DNA of 64,000 nucleotides from Muricauda sp. MAR_2010_75 (lineage in GTDB: Bacteria; Bacteroidota; Bacteroidia; Flavobacteriales; Flavobacteriaceae), in the NCBI RefSeq assembly GCF_000745185.1, contig NZ_JQNJ01000001.1, positions 620,001 to 684,000 on the forward strand, in the 5' to 3' direction. The position numbers and the translations under genes are program-made. Numbering within the stretch: the first letter of the stretch is position 1; the number at the start of each line of letters is the position of its first letter. Positions 1 to 8,604 of this stretch are shown here, piece after piece. The notes under the pieces are model-generated. The model was given only the letters and a program-made list of their open reading frames with translations. It ran no database searches and had not been told where the DNA came from.

Positions 1-444
1 TCCTGAATAATCGGGCAACCTACCTTCAACAATATATTCCGCAAACGCCGACCAGTCATAATCCTTGCCCACACCCTTGGCCAAAATTCCTTCAAAAGTA
101 TCCTCTGTACGGATGATTCCACCTTTGGTGGCCACAGCCTGAACATGCTTTACCCCATCCACATTGGTAAACTCCGGATAAAAATCTTGGTTTAGGTCAA
201 TGGGAGATATGGAAACATCGGAAGTATTATTATCGTAATTGGAAATTTGAATATGACCGTTGAACGCTGCAACTTTTTCTCGGATTTTGCGCTTAAGGCC
301 AACACCTGTGGCAATGGCAATGAGCATCATGACCACACCAATGGCGATTGCGGCTATGGCAATTTTTATTATAGGGGCGGAAACACTAATTTTATGCTCC
401 TTCCCTGTAATCAGGCGTTTGGCAATAAACAGTTCTAAATTCAA
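1..444 (-). CDS. FtsX/LolC-type ABC transporter permease, N-terminal part (cut by window edge)
   Basis: This is the first 148 codons of an inner-membrane permease of the FtsX/MacB superfamily, most like LolC/LolE, which extract lipoproteins from the inner membrane together with a LolD ATPase. Visible are the basic start (MNLELFIAKRLI), one hydrophobic segment at about residues 25-48 (IKIAIAAIAIGVVMMLIAIA) and the beginning of the periplasmic domain (AAFNGHIQISNYDNN). The start must be the TTG at 442-444: an in-frame TAA lies a few codons upstream, no ATG intervenes, and the conserved N-terminus begins exactly there. The remaining membrane segments lie beyond position 1. The start codon is 3 nt from the divergent lipoprotein gene. 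A general MacB-like exporter role cannot be excluded. Confidence 0.85.
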   Translation of the reverse strand, partial: MNLELFIAKRLITGKEHKISVSAPIIKIAIAAIAIGVVMMLIAIATGVGLKRKIREKVAAFNGHIQISNYDNNTSDVSISPIDLNQDFYPEFTNVDGVKHVQAVATKGGIIRTEDTFEGILAKGVGKDYDWSAFAEYIVEGRLPDYSG

Positions 445-447
445 CGG

Positions 448-1674
448 ATGCCCATTTTATCTCTTTTCAAAAGTACATTTTTATTGTTGGTTTTAGTGTT
501 TTCTTCCTGCAAGGGACAGCAAAAAGAACCAAAATCCTTGTCTAGTGAACCCTCAAAAGATACCGTTTTAGAAATCGTAGTAGCTGCCAATCGAACCGAA
601 AACTACCTTCCCCTTTTGAAAGGCAAAAAAATTGGAATCGTGGCCAATCCAACGAGTGCGATTTTTAATGACCAAGGGTATACACACTTGGTTGATTCTT
701 TGGTATCGCTTAATGTTGATGTGAAAAAAGTCTTTGCTCCAGAACATGGATTCCGCGGTCAGGCCGATGCCGGGGAACATGTAAAGGATGGTGTGGATGC
801 CCAAACGGGAATTCCCATTATTTCATTGTACGGAAAAAACCGAAAACCCTCCCAAGAGCTTTTGGATGGACTCGATGTGGTTGTTTTTGACATCCAAGAT
901 GTGGGGGTTCGGTTTTACACCTTCATTGCCACCCTACAATTGGTGATGGAGGCCTGTGCGGAGCACAACACACCCATTATCGTATTGGACCGACCTAATC
1001 CCAACGGGCATTATGTGGATGGTCCAACGATGGAAAAGGAAAACACCAGTTTTTTGGGGATGACCCCTATTCCTTTGGTTTATGGAATGACCATTGGGGA
1101 ATATGCCCAACTACTTAATGGTGAAGGTTGGCTGGAAAATGGAGTAAAAGCAGATTTGACCGTAGTCCAATTGGAAAACTACACCCATGAGTCTGAATAT
1201 CATCTCCCCATTCGCCCCTCGCCCAACTTACCGAATGATGTCTCCATTACACTTTACCCCAGTTTGGGCTTATTTGAAGGTACCAATGTAAACGCAGGCC
1301 GAGGAACCGAATACCAATTTCAACGATATGGAGCCTCCTTTATGGATAGTACCAAATATGATTTCAGTTATATTCCTGAGCCCAATTTTGGCTCGAAAAA
1401 TCCTAAAGAGGAAGGAAAAACTTGTTTTGGAAAAGACTTATCAAATTCTCCTCGGATGGATGAGGTTTCCCTAAAGTGGGTGATCGATGCCTACCAAAAC
1501 ACCTTGGACAAATCCAAATTTTTCCTCACCAGTGGCTTTACCAAACATGCGGGCACAGCACTTTTACAGCAACAAATTGAATCCGGACTTTCCGAAGCGG
1601 AGATAAAAGCGACTTGGCAGAAGGACTTGGAGGCCTTTAAAACAATCAGAGTAAAATATTTAATCTATAATTAA
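448..1674 (+). CDS. DUF1343 lipoprotein, NamZ-type exo-beta-N-acetylmuramidase
   Basis: The 408-residue protein has a lipoprotein signal (hydrophobic residues 10-19, lipobox VFSSC with Cys21) followed by a full DUF1343 domain. Motifs include GKKIGIVANPTSA, FAPEHGFRG near residue 100, VVFDIQDVGVRFYT near 145, LDRPNPN near 180 and NVNAGRGTEYQF near 285. DUF1343 corresponds to glycoside hydrolase family GH171, whose members NamZ of Bacillus and Tannerella remove terminal MurNAc from peptidoglycan fragments. The lipid anchor suggests a periplasm-facing site and a part in cell-wall recycling or scavenging. It is divergently arranged with the permease, start codons almost touching. The assignment is by motif; the substrate is inferred from the family. 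Confidence 0.88.
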   Translation: MPILSLFKSTFLLLVLVFSSCKGQQKEPKSLSSEPSKDTVLEIVVAANRTENYLPLLKGKKIGIVANPTSAIFNDQGYTHLVDSLVSLNVDVKKVFAPEHGFRGQADAGEHVKDGVDAQTGIPIISLYGKNRKPSQELLDGLDVVVFDIQDVGVRFYTFIATLQLVMEACAEHNTPIIVLDRPNPNGHYVDGPTMEKENTSFLGMTPIPLVYGMTIGEYAQLLNGEGWLENGVKADLTVVQLENYTHESEYHLPIRPSPNLPNDVSITLYPSLGLFEGTNVNAGRGTEYQFQRYGASFMDSTKYDFSYIPEPNFGSKNPKEEGKTCFGKDLSNSPRMDEVSLKWVIDAYQNTLDKSKFFLTSGFTKHAGTALLQQQIESGLSEAEIKATWQKDLEAFKTIRVKYLIYN

Positions 1675-1714
1675 CCTGTATCCCGACACGAATTTTACGA
1701 ATGGCTCGAATGTT

Positions 1715-1760
1715 CTTTTTTGTCATTCTGAGCAGAGCGAAGAATCTTTGGTTTTGCTTT
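1715..1760. repeat. dispersed intergenic repeat remnant
   Basis: The 165-bp convergent gap between the NamZ-like gene and the desaturase holds a module reading TGTCATTCTGAGC then a GAAGAATCT core, a type common between genes in Bacteroidota. Related modules recur at 29.5-29.65 kb. It carries no reading frame. The same gap ends with TTTGAAATGACC close to the next stop codon. Confidence 0.5.
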
Positions 1761-1839
1761 TGAACTTGAAGCTTGTGCTTGGTCTAGAAAAAGTGATTTT
1801 TCAATAGACGACGGGTACATCTCATTTTGAAATGACCCT

Positions 1840-2670
1840 TTAGCCTTCAGTCGTTGGTCTTCTGTACTTATGAAAGGGCTGCTTTAGCAAACCTTTGATG
1901 CTACTGTTCTCCTTTTCATCGGGGAAGGTATCCACACCATACACAATTTTGTCCACATCCAAAGTCATATACGTTCCGAACAATCTGTCCCAAATGGCAA
2001 AAATATTCCCGTAGTTGGAATCGGTATAGGGTAATTTAAAATGGTGATGCACTTTGTGCATATCCGGACTTACAATAAACCAGCTAATGGCGTTGTCCAC
2101 TTTTTTAGGAAGTCGAATATTGGCATGGTTGAACTGCGAAAGCACCACCGATAAACTCTGGTACAGCATGATGATTCCAATGGGTGCACCTACGATAAAA
2201 ACCCCAATCAAGGTGAAGGAATAGCGAATCAGACTTTCCAACGGATGGTGCCTATTGGCCGTAGTGGTATCCACATTATGATCGGAATGGTGCACCAAAT
2301 GCACCATCCACAATGGCTTTATCTTATGTTCCACCCAATGTGCAGTATAGGCCCCAATCAAATCCAAAAACATAACCCCGAGCAGTACATAAAGCCACAA
2401 AGGCATTTCGGGCAACCAGTTGATGATTCCAAATTGGTTTTCCATGGCCCAATCCGAGGTTTTCAACAACAAAAAAGCCAATGGAAAATTGATGATGATG
2501 GTGGTCAGCGTAAAGAAAAAATTGGGAACAGAATGCCTCCACTTTTTATAGGGAACGCTAAAAAGCGGCATAATTCCTTCCAAAATCCAAAAAAAAGTGA
2601 TTCCGCCAACCAAAATGAGACTTCGGTGCCAAGAGGGAATGGTTTCAAAGTAGGCAATGACCTGTTCCAT
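1840..2670 (-). CDS. sterol desaturase / fatty acid hydroxylase family membrane protein
   Basis: The 276-residue integral membrane di-iron enzyme has the histidine clusters of the fatty-acid-hydroxylase superfamily: HWVEH (about residue 111), HLVHHSDHN (about 124), a third group NRHHPLE, and DMHKVHHHF (about 204). Hydrophobic segments lie near residues 17-38, 48-68, 90-110 and 150-175. The family uses O2 and a non-haem di-iron centre to hydroxylate or desaturate lipids or carotenoids; the substrate here cannot be told from sequence. Its 3' end faces the NamZ-like gene. The Cys-cluster gene lies 21 bp upstream on the same strand, so the two may be co-transcribed. Confidence 0.87.
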   Translation of the reverse strand: MEQVIAYFETIPSWHRSLILVGGITFFWILEGIMPLFSVPYKKWRHSVPNFFFTLTTIIINFPLAFLLLKTSDWAMENQFGIINWLPEMPLWLYVLLGVMFLDLIGAYTAHWVEHKIKPLWMVHLVHHSDHNVDTTTANRHHPLESLIRYSFTLIGVFIVGAPIGIIMLYQSLSVVLSQFNHANIRLPKKVDNAISWFIVSPDMHKVHHHFKLPYTDSNYGNIFAIWDRLFGTYMTLDVDKIVYGVDTFPDEKENSSIKGLLKQPFHKYRRPTTEG

Positions 2671-2691
2671 AAACTCAAATATAAGAAATCA

Positions 2692-3186
2692 TCACATCTT
2701 TATTCTTTTTTTCATCTCCTCCACTATGTTGAAGGCCGCAGGACAAATGGCCACATTTTTTAGGGTAAGATTGCTGATTTGTTGAAACTTTTTTCGGTCA
2801 GTATGGGGAAACTCTCGACACGCCTTGGGCCGCACTTCATAGATGGAACAATAGTTATCGGCTCCCAAAAATGTACAAGGCACTTCTTGTAGCACATAGT
2901 CTTTGTCCTCATCAATTCTGAGATACCGATCAATGAACTCCGAAGGCTTCATTCTAAAATGCTTGGCAATTCGCTCAATGTCCGTATTGGTAAACAAGGG
3001 TCCCGTGGTCTTGCAGCAGTTGGCGCAGGTTAAGCAGTCGGTTCGCTCAAACTCCGCATGGTGGAGTTCCTGCATGGTATAGTCCAAATCCTTTGGTGGA
3101 CGTTTTTTGAGCTTGGCAAAGAACTTTTTGTTCTCCGAATGCTTCTCTTTCGCCTTTTGGGGCAGTTGTTCCAATTCCGGCTCCAT
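2692..3186 (-). CDS. YkgJ-type cysteine cluster protein
   Basis: The 164-residue cytosolic protein carries the zinc/iron-chelating Cys cluster: RTDCLTCANCC near residue 53, then CTFLGADNYCSIYEVRPKAC near 105-124 and a late Cys (AICPAAF). It belongs to the YkgJ/CxxCxxCC family, whose biochemical role is not settled. The start was set at ATG 3184-3186 (MEPELEQLPQ). The reading frame is open further upstream, but that extension overlaps the divergent methyltransferase start and looks non-coding. It lies 21 bp upstream of the desaturase gene on the same strand. Confidence 0.85.
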   Translation of the reverse strand: MEPELEQLPQKAKEKHSENKKFFAKLKKRPPKDLDYTMQELHHAEFERTDCLTCANCCKTTGPLFTNTDIERIAKHFRMKPSEFIDRYLRIDEDKDYVLQEVPCTFLGADNYCSIYEVRPKACREFPHTDRKKFQQISNLTLKNVAICPAAFNIVEEMKKRIKM

Positions 3187-3271
3187 AGGGGACAAACTTA
3201 AAAAAGTGAATCCAATTAAATCGTATTCTGCGATTAAAGTCACACCTTTGTTGCTGATTATCACTAAAAAC

Positions 3272-3979
3272 ATGGCGGATATTCTTGGCAGGGCCTTGGT
3301 GGACTATCACCACGGCAACTATTCTGAAGATATTAAGACCTATTCTTCTTTGGATGAAGAGGATGTAATTCCACTTCCCTATTTGTTCCGAAATTTCGAT
3401 GAAATGCCCAGATTGGAACAAAAGGCCCTAAAACTGGCTAAGGGAAAAGTGTTGGATATCGGTTGCGGTGCAGGAAATCATGCACTTTATCTTCAAAACA
3501 AAGGACTTGAAGTTACCGCTCTTGACAATTCCAAAGGTGCAATTTCAGTATGTAGTGAACGAGGCCTGAAATCCTTGGTAAACAGCTCCATTATGAGCTA
3601 TGATAATGAAAGATTTGATACCTTGCTGCTCTTGATGAATGGCATTGGGTTGGCAGGGTCTTTGTCCAATTTGGATGTTTTCTTGCGGCATTTGGCCTCA
3701 TTATTGCGATCCAATGGACAAATTTTGTTGGATTCCAGCGATATCATCTATATGTTTGAACAAGATGAAGATGGCGGTTATTGGATCCCCAACAATGATA
3801 GGTATTATGGTGAAGTTACCTTTACCATGGAATATAAGGGTGAAAAAGGTAAACCATTCGACTGGCTTTATGTGGATTTCAATACCTTGCAAAATGCGTG
3901 TTGGGCCAATAATCTTGATTGTGAACTGATTATGGAGGGCGAACACTTTGATTATTTGGCCAGAGTGACAAAAAACTGA
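3272..3979 (+). CDS. class I SAM-dependent methyltransferase
   Basis: The 235-residue soluble protein has a Rossmann-fold methyltransferase core. Motif I is VLDIGCGAGNHALYL at about residues 60-74, the acidic residue of motif II is in VTALDNSKGAI, and motif IV is the LLLMNGIGLAGS region. The start was set at ATG 3272 (MADILGRALV). The longer open frame would run through the divergent Cys-cluster gene and is not supported. The 85-bp gap to the divergent start probably contains both promoters. The methyl acceptor is unknown; the overall look is of the small-molecule type with Methyltransf_25-like features. Confidence 0.85.
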   Translation: MADILGRALVDYHHGNYSEDIKTYSSLDEEDVIPLPYLFRNFDEMPRLEQKALKLAKGKVLDIGCGAGNHALYLQNKGLEVTALDNSKGAISVCSERGLKSLVNSSIMSYDNERFDTLLLLMNGIGLAGSLSNLDVFLRHLASLLRSNGQILLDSSDIIYMFEQDEDGGYWIPNNDRYYGEVTFTMEYKGEKGKPFDWLYVDFNTLQNACWANNLDCELIMEGEHFDYLARVTKN

Positions 3980-4022
3980 TACTAGTTTCTGAAATGGAAC
4001 GTTTTATACAATATCGATTGCT

Positions 4023-4823
4023 ATGAAAAAGAAAATCGCTGTTTACTCCCTAATTGCCTTTGGACTGCTCTTGAGTTGTTCCAAAGATTCAGGAACTGAT
4101 GAAAATCCAACTTCAAAAGTTAACAAATCTGCCAATCTTTTGGGTACGGGAGCATCGGCAGAAGACTTCCTGGCCAATACAAATTTTGACAATTTATTGA
4201 TAGAGATTGCTTATGTCTCTGGTTTTCAACCTACAATTCAAGCTGTCACAACTTTTGAGAAATTCATAACAGCACGCACCTTTAAGGAAGATATTACGTT
4301 TATCTATAAAGAACTTCCTTCTCCCAATGAAGAAACCCTTACCCTTAACGAAATTGCGAATTTGGAGAAAGAAAACCGAACTGCCTACAATGACGGATCT
4401 ACCTTGGCCCTGTACATTTATTTTGCTGATGCCCCCACTGAAAACGATGATGAAAGTGAAGACACGGTTACCTTAGGTGCCGTGTACCAAAATACTTCCA
4501 TGGTCATTTACGAAGCAACCATACGAGATTTGGTGGGAAACAGCTCTTTTGTATCGGTTGCCGATGTTGAAGCTGCCACTTTAAACCATGAATTTGGACA
4601 TTTATTAGGTCTAGTAAATTTAGGAACCCCAGCCATCAATGAACATGAAGATCCAGATGCAGATAGCCACTGCACAACAGATGGTTGCCTAATGCGTGCC
4701 GAGCTTCAATTCGGTGGACCTTTATTGAAGGCAATGCAAAGTAATGCTTCAAAAGGTCTGGCCACAATCCCTGAACTGGATTCTGAGTGCCTTTTAGACC
4801 TTCAAAGCAATGGTGGTCGTTAG
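4023..4823 (+). CDS. metzincin-like membrane metalloprotease lipoprotein
   Basis: The 266-residue protein has a lipoprotein signal (MKKKIAVYSLIAFGLLLSC, Cys19) and a zinc-protease signature HEFGHLLG at residues 189-196. A later CLM at a Met-turn-like position completes a metzincin-like layout. The usual third histidine three residues after the glycine is replaced by Asn199, and several His residues follow in the stretch NEHEDPDADSHC, so the third ligand is probably displaced. A family called membrane metalloprotease in flavobacteria has this pattern, as far as I recall. It probably acts on the periplasmic side or cell surface; its substrate is unknown. It stands alone, convergent with queE 12 bp away. 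Confidence 0.75.
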   Translation: MKKKIAVYSLIAFGLLLSCSKDSGTDENPTSKVNKSANLLGTGASAEDFLANTNFDNLLIEIAYVSGFQPTIQAVTTFEKFITARTFKEDITFIYKELPSPNEETLTLNEIANLEKENRTAYNDGSTLALYIYFADAPTENDDESEDTVTLGAVYQNTSMVIYEATIRDLVGNSSFVSVADVEAATLNHEFGHLLGLVNLGTPAINEHEDPDADSHCTTDGCLMRAELQFGGPLLKAMQSNASKGLATIPELDSECLLDLQSNGGR

Positions 4824-4835
4824 TTCCCCGAAAAT

Positions 4836-5468
4836 CTAGGGAATATTCAAATACTTATGGGTTTGTAATGAAACCTTCCACTTGGGGTGTTTCATAACAT
4901 AATCCACTATCAAAGGAACCATCTTATCCCGAACGCTCCATTCAGGCTGCAGATAAAGAAGACAATCTTTGTTGACTTTGGCCGCCTGTTCCTCAGCAAA
5001 AATAAAGTCGTGTTTATTGTAGACAATCACTTTAAGTTCATGGGCTTTTTGGTAAATGTCTTCTTCCGGAAGCTTGTTTTTCTTTGGGGAAAGACAAATC
5101 CAATCCCAAGTTCCCGTCAACGGGTACGCTCCAGAGGTTTCAATATGTATTTGCAAATTCCTGTCCTTCAACCCAGTAGTCAAGGGGCCCATATCCCAGG
5201 TCAAGGGCTCTCCACCCGTAATTACAATGGTATCGGAATATTTTGCTGCATTTTCAACTATGCTTTCAATGGCAGTGGGTGGATGCGTCTCCGCATTCCA
5301 GCTTTCCTTCACATCACACCAATGACATCCCACATCACAGCCGCCAACCCGAATAAAATAAGCAGCTGTTCCCTTATGATATCCTTCTCCCTGAATGGTG
5401 TAGAACTCTTCCATCAAAGGAAGCATCAAGCCCTTGTCCACCAAATCCATCACATTGTCTTTTACCAT
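4836..5468 (-). CDS. queE: 7-carboxy-7-deazaguanine synthase (radical SAM)
   Basis: QueE converts 6-carboxytetrahydropterin to 7-carboxy-7-deazaguanine, a step to queuosine in tRNA. The 210-residue protein has the compact CX3CX2C radical-SAM cluster motif typical of QueE (Cys44, Cys48, Cys51), the preceding FYTIQGEG signature at 22-29 and TGGEPLTW at 84-91. Other queuosine genes are not in the window. A perfect TATCTTTG box ends only 4 bp before the first ATG at 5468. The message may therefore be leaderless, or translation may begin at Met7 (MDLVDKGLML). Convergent with the metalloprotease gene. Confidence 0.93.
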   Translation of the reverse strand: MVKDNVMDLVDKGLMLPLMEEFYTIQGEGYHKGTAAYFIRVGGCDVGCHWCDVKESWNAETHPPTAIESIVENAAKYSDTIVITGGEPLTWDMGPLTTGLKDRNLQIHIETSGAYPLTGTWDWICLSPKKNKLPEEDIYQKAHELKVIVYNKHDFIFAEEQAAKVNKDCLLYLQPEWSVRDKMVPLIVDYVMKHPKWKVSLQTHKYLNIP

Positions 5469-5517
5469 GGCGCAAAGATACGTTGCCTCAATGGATTATT
5501 GCATTTTCCAGAATGCA

Positions 5518-5970
5518 TTACCTTACGGCGATAACATCTATCTCAATTTTGGCATTCCTGGCCAACCCACTTGCCGCAAAAGTGGTGCGAGCCGGTTTAT
5601 TGGTGAAGTATTGGATATAAACCTCATTAAAGCTGGCAAAGTCTTCCATAGTGCTTAAAACAACGGTACATTTTACCACATTGTCCAATTTCATACCGTG
5701 TTGGGCCAGAACAGCTTCAATATTATTAATGGCCTGTTTGGTTTCGGCTTGGATGCCACCTTCAACCAAGGTGCGGGTGGAATGGTCCATTCCTATCTGT
5801 CCGGCCAAAAAGAACAGATTCCCAGCCTGCACCGCATCACTAAAGGGTGCATCCTGCTTTTTGGCCTCATGGGATTTGTGGAAAATGATTTCAGTTTCTT
5901 CTTGGGCATGGGCAAACATTATTGTTCCCAATGTAAAGACCAATAGCAAAATGTATTGAAAAGGTTTCAT
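5518..5970 (-). CDS. exported RidA/YjgF-family protein
   Basis: The 150-residue protein has a clear Sec signal peptide (MKPFQYILLLVFTLGTIMFAHAQ, cleavage likely after AHA) followed by a whole RidA domain. Conserved features are FFLAGQIG, the substrate-binding arginine in PARTTFAASGLA and the IEIDVIAVR ending. RidA proteins hydrolyse reactive enamines and imines in the cytosol; an exported copy suggests a periplasmic substrate, which is inference. The start was set at ATG 5968-5970; the upstream open frame overlaps the divergent ATPase gene. The 56-bp divergent gap contains a TAGATTTG box (5982-5989) reading toward the ATPase gene. Confidence 0.87.
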   Translation of the reverse strand: MKPFQYILLLVFTLGTIMFAHAQEETEIIFHKSHEAKKQDAPFSDAVQAGNLFFLAGQIGMDHSTRTLVEGGIQAETKQAINNIEAVLAQHGMKLDNVVKCTVVLSTMEDFASFNEVYIQYFTNKPARTTFAASGLARNAKIEIDVIAVR

Positions 5971-6026
5971 GACAGGGTTTTTAGATTTGCTTAAAATTAC
6001 CCTATTTTTATCGGAAATTAGATGTG

Positions 6027-7535
6027 ATGGGCAACAAAGAAAAATTCTTTGAACATATAGAGCAAGGCTATGCCACAAAAGGGGATTACATCACTATGGG
6101 AGCCGGAATGTTGGATGGTGAGACCATTACCAATGCCTACGTGAAGGTGCCCCTAAAAACCCTTAACAGACATGGCCTTATTGCCGGGGCCACGGGAACT
6201 GGAAAAACCAAGACCCTTCAGGTTTTGGCCGAAAATCTTTCCGATAAAGGCATCCCTGTGTTGTTGATGGACCTTAAAGGTGACCTAAGCGGCATTGCCC
6301 AGCCCAGCCCGGGCCATCCCAAGATTGATGAACGACACGAAAAAATAGGACTGCCTTTTGAAGCCAAAGGTTTTCCTGTGGAGATTTTGTCCCTTTCCGA
6401 ACAGGATGGAGTTCGCTTGCGGGCCACGGTCTCCGAATTTGGACCTGTTTTGCTTTCCCGAATACTGGACCTTTCCGTGACCCAAGAAGGGATTGTGGCC
6501 GTGGTATTCAAATATTGCGATGACAACAAACTTCCGCTCTTGGATTTGAAGGATTTTAAAAAAGTACTCCAATATGCCACTGGCGAGGGCAAGGAAGAGT
6601 TCCAGAGCGAGTATGGGCGAATTTCCACTAGTTCAACGGGCACTATTTTGCGAAAAATCATTGAACTGGAGCAGCAAGGTGCTGAGCTTTTCTTTGGAGA
6701 GAAGTCCTTTGATGTGGAGGATTTGGTTCGGATTGATGAAAATGGAAGAGGCTATGTGAATATCATTCGCTTGACAGATATCCAAGACCGCCCCAAACTT
6801 TTCTCGACTTTTATGTTGAGCCTTTTGGCCGAAATATATTCCACTTTTCCCGAACAAGGAGACAGTGAACGGCCTGAGTTGGTCCTTTTTATTGATGAAG
6901 CTCATTTAATTTTTGATAATGCGTCCAAAGCTTTATTGGATCAGATTGAAAGCATTGTGAAACTGATTCGCTCTAAGGGAATTGGTCTTTATTTTGTCAC
7001 CCAAAACCCTACGGATGTTCCAGACGATGTCCTAGCCCAATTGGGGTTAAAAGTGCAACATGCCCTACGGGCATTCACGGCCAAAGACCGGAAAGCCATA
7101 AAACTTACAGCGCAAAACTATCCCATTACAGAGTTCTACGATACGGCTGAAATTCTAACCTCCTTGGGAACAGGAGAGGCTTTGATCTCCGCTTTGGACG
7201 AAAAGGGACGACCCACCCCATTGGCCGCCACCATGATGCGCGCTCCCATGAGCCGAATGGACATTCTTTCCGAAGCCGAACTCAAAGAGACGCTTGGAAA
7301 ATCCAAGTTGATCAAAAAATACAATGAGGAAATTGATCGGGAAAGTGCCTATGAAATCTTGAATGATAAAATTGAAAAAGCAGAACGGGAAGCTGAAAAA
7401 GAAAAAGAACAAACCTCCTCTCGAAGATCAACATCAACCAGAAGAAGTACCCGAATGAACCCCGTGGTAAAGGTACTCACCAGCGCAACCTTCATACGTG
7501 GCGTGCTTGGGGTATTAAAAAAAGTGATTCGATAA
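6027..7535 (+). CDS. HerA-like ATPase, DUF853 family
   Basis: The protein of about 502 residues is of the HerA/FtsK-like ATPase group called DUF853 (YjgR in E. coli). Walker A is GATGTGKTKTLQ near residue 55 and Walker B is LVLFIDEAHLIF near 291. DLKGDLSG near 82 and FVTQNPTDVP near 328 are family landmarks. The charged tail of about 60 residues (EKAEREAEKEKEQ and an Arg/Ser-rich run) may bind nucleic acid or membrane. The family function is unproven; no NurA-like nuclease is next to it. The start is ATG 6027 or the adjacent GTG 6024. The small lipoprotein gene follows after 7 bp. Confidence 0.88.
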   Translation: MGNKEKFFEHIEQGYATKGDYITMGAGMLDGETITNAYVKVPLKTLNRHGLIAGATGTGKTKTLQVLAENLSDKGIPVLLMDLKGDLSGIAQPSPGHPKIDERHEKIGLPFEAKGFPVEILSLSEQDGVRLRATVSEFGPVLLSRILDLSVTQEGIVAVVFKYCDDNKLPLLDLKDFKKVLQYATGEGKEEFQSEYGRISTSSTGTILRKIIELEQQGAELFFGEKSFDVEDLVRIDENGRGYVNIIRLTDIQDRPKLFSTFMLSLLAEIYSTFPEQGDSERPELVLFIDEAHLIFDNASKALLDQIESIVKLIRSKGIGLYFVTQNPTDVPDDVLAQLGLKVQHALRAFTAKDRKAIKLTAQNYPITEFYDTAEILTSLGTGEALISALDEKGRPTPLAATMMRAPMSRMDILSEAELKETLGKSKLIKKYNEEIDRESAYEILNDKIEKAEREAEKEKEQTSSRRSTSTRRSTRMNPVVKVLTSATFIRGVLGVLKKVIR

Positions 7536-7542
7536 TAATTCT

Positions 7543-8091
7543 ATGAAAAAAATAAATACCGTTGCCATCTTGGCCTGCTTATTGGCTTTTGTACAATCCT
7601 GTGAAAAAAACACCCCTTTTCTAATTACGGAGGATAGTGTGGGGCCGCTATTAAAAACATCACCCGTTTCCGAATTGGAAACCCTCTTTGTTAACGATTC
7701 CATTGTAAAGGATACCACAAACCTTAATCTTGGGGCAACATCAAAAAAGATTGAAGTCTTTGAAAAAGGCGGCAAACCTTTGTTGACCCTGACTTCGAAT
7801 ACAGATAGCATCCCAACCATTGAGAATATCAGAATATTGGACAAACGCTACACCACAAATAAGGGTATTGGATTGCAAAGCACCTTCAAGGACATTCAAA
7901 AACAGTATACCATCAAAAAAATAGTGACCACTTTAAACAGCATTGTGGTTTTTCCGAAGGAAAGTAACCTCTATTTTACTATAGACAAGGAAGAACTTCC
8001 GAGCAATCTTCGTTTTTCCACATCAAATATTGAAGCGGTGCAAATACCCGATGAAGCCAAAATAAAGTACTTGATGTTGGGTTGGGAATAA
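7543..8091 (+). CDS. hypothetical lipoprotein
   Basis: The 182-residue protein has a lipoprotein signal (MKKINTVAILACLLAFVQSC, Cys20). The mature part starts FLITEDSVGPLLKTSPVSEL and includes KKIEVFEKGGKPLLTLT and NKGIGLQSTFKDIQ. I know the pattern as a conserved flavobacterial hypothetical protein; the VGPL start and GIG motif faintly recall DUF1131 lipoproteins such as YfeY. No catalytic motif is visible. It lies 7 bp after the HerA-like gene and is probably co-transcribed with it. Confidence 0.72.
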   Translation: MKKINTVAILACLLAFVQSCEKNTPFLITEDSVGPLLKTSPVSELETLFVNDSIVKDTTNLNLGATSKKIEVFEKGGKPLLTLTSNTDSIPTIENIRILDKRYTTNKGIGLQSTFKDIQKQYTIKKIVTTLNSIVVFPKESNLYFTIDKEELPSNLRFSTSNIEAVQIPDEAKIKYLMLGWE

Positions 8092-8163
8092 GATGTTAAT
8101 TTATTGCTAAACAGCAGTATAAGCCTTTTTCATTTGGTTAAATTATGGCCTAAAGCCATTCCA

Positions 8164-8604
8164 ATGAAAAATCTATTTCTTGTTTTTGCCCTACTTCCTG
8201 TTGTAGTATGCGCACAATCCAATCCCGATGAAAAGGAAAAAATCATTGCGGCCACAAAAGCATTTTCCAAAGCATATATAAATGGTGATTTTGAAACCAT
8301 AGCCAACAGCTACACCGCAGATGCCAAAATTTTTCCAAATAATGCTGATATCATAGCAGGAAGGGAAGCTATTAAAGGGCGATGGATGTTGGGAGCAGGC
8401 ACCAAAATTCTACATCATGAAATAATCCCCTTGGAAATTACTTTTCTTGGAGACTACGCACACGATTATGGATATTTTGAGGGAAAATCGGAAAATAAGG
8501 ATGGTTCCATTGCCAATTGGAGGGGGAAATATGTGGTCGTTTGGAAAAAAGAGGACGGTAATTGGAAAATGTATCTGGATATTTGGAATCGCATTCAGGA
8601 TTAG
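8164..8604 (+). CDS. exported SnoaL/DUF4440-like NTF2-fold protein
   Basis: The 146-residue protein has a Sec signal peptide (MKNLFLVFALLPVVVCAQ) and an NTF2-fold domain. Visible are the helical start KEKIIAATKAFSKAYINGDFE, the NSYTADAKIFPNNADIIAGREA segment, GYFEGKSENKDG and a terminal WKMYLDIWN. DUF4440/SnoaL-like proteins are often called ketosteroid-isomerase-like; exported ones have no agreed function. The start was placed at ATG 8164, where the signal peptide begins. Its TAG stop overlaps the TAA of the convergent HxlR gene by 4 bp (8601-8604). Confidence 0.8.
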   Translation: MKNLFLVFALLPVVVCAQSNPDEKEKIIAATKAFSKAYINGDFETIANSYTADAKIFPNNADIIAGREAIKGRWMLGAGTKILHHEIIPLEITFLGDYAHDYGYFEGKSENKDGSIANWRGKYVVVWKKEDGNWKMYLDIWNRIQD

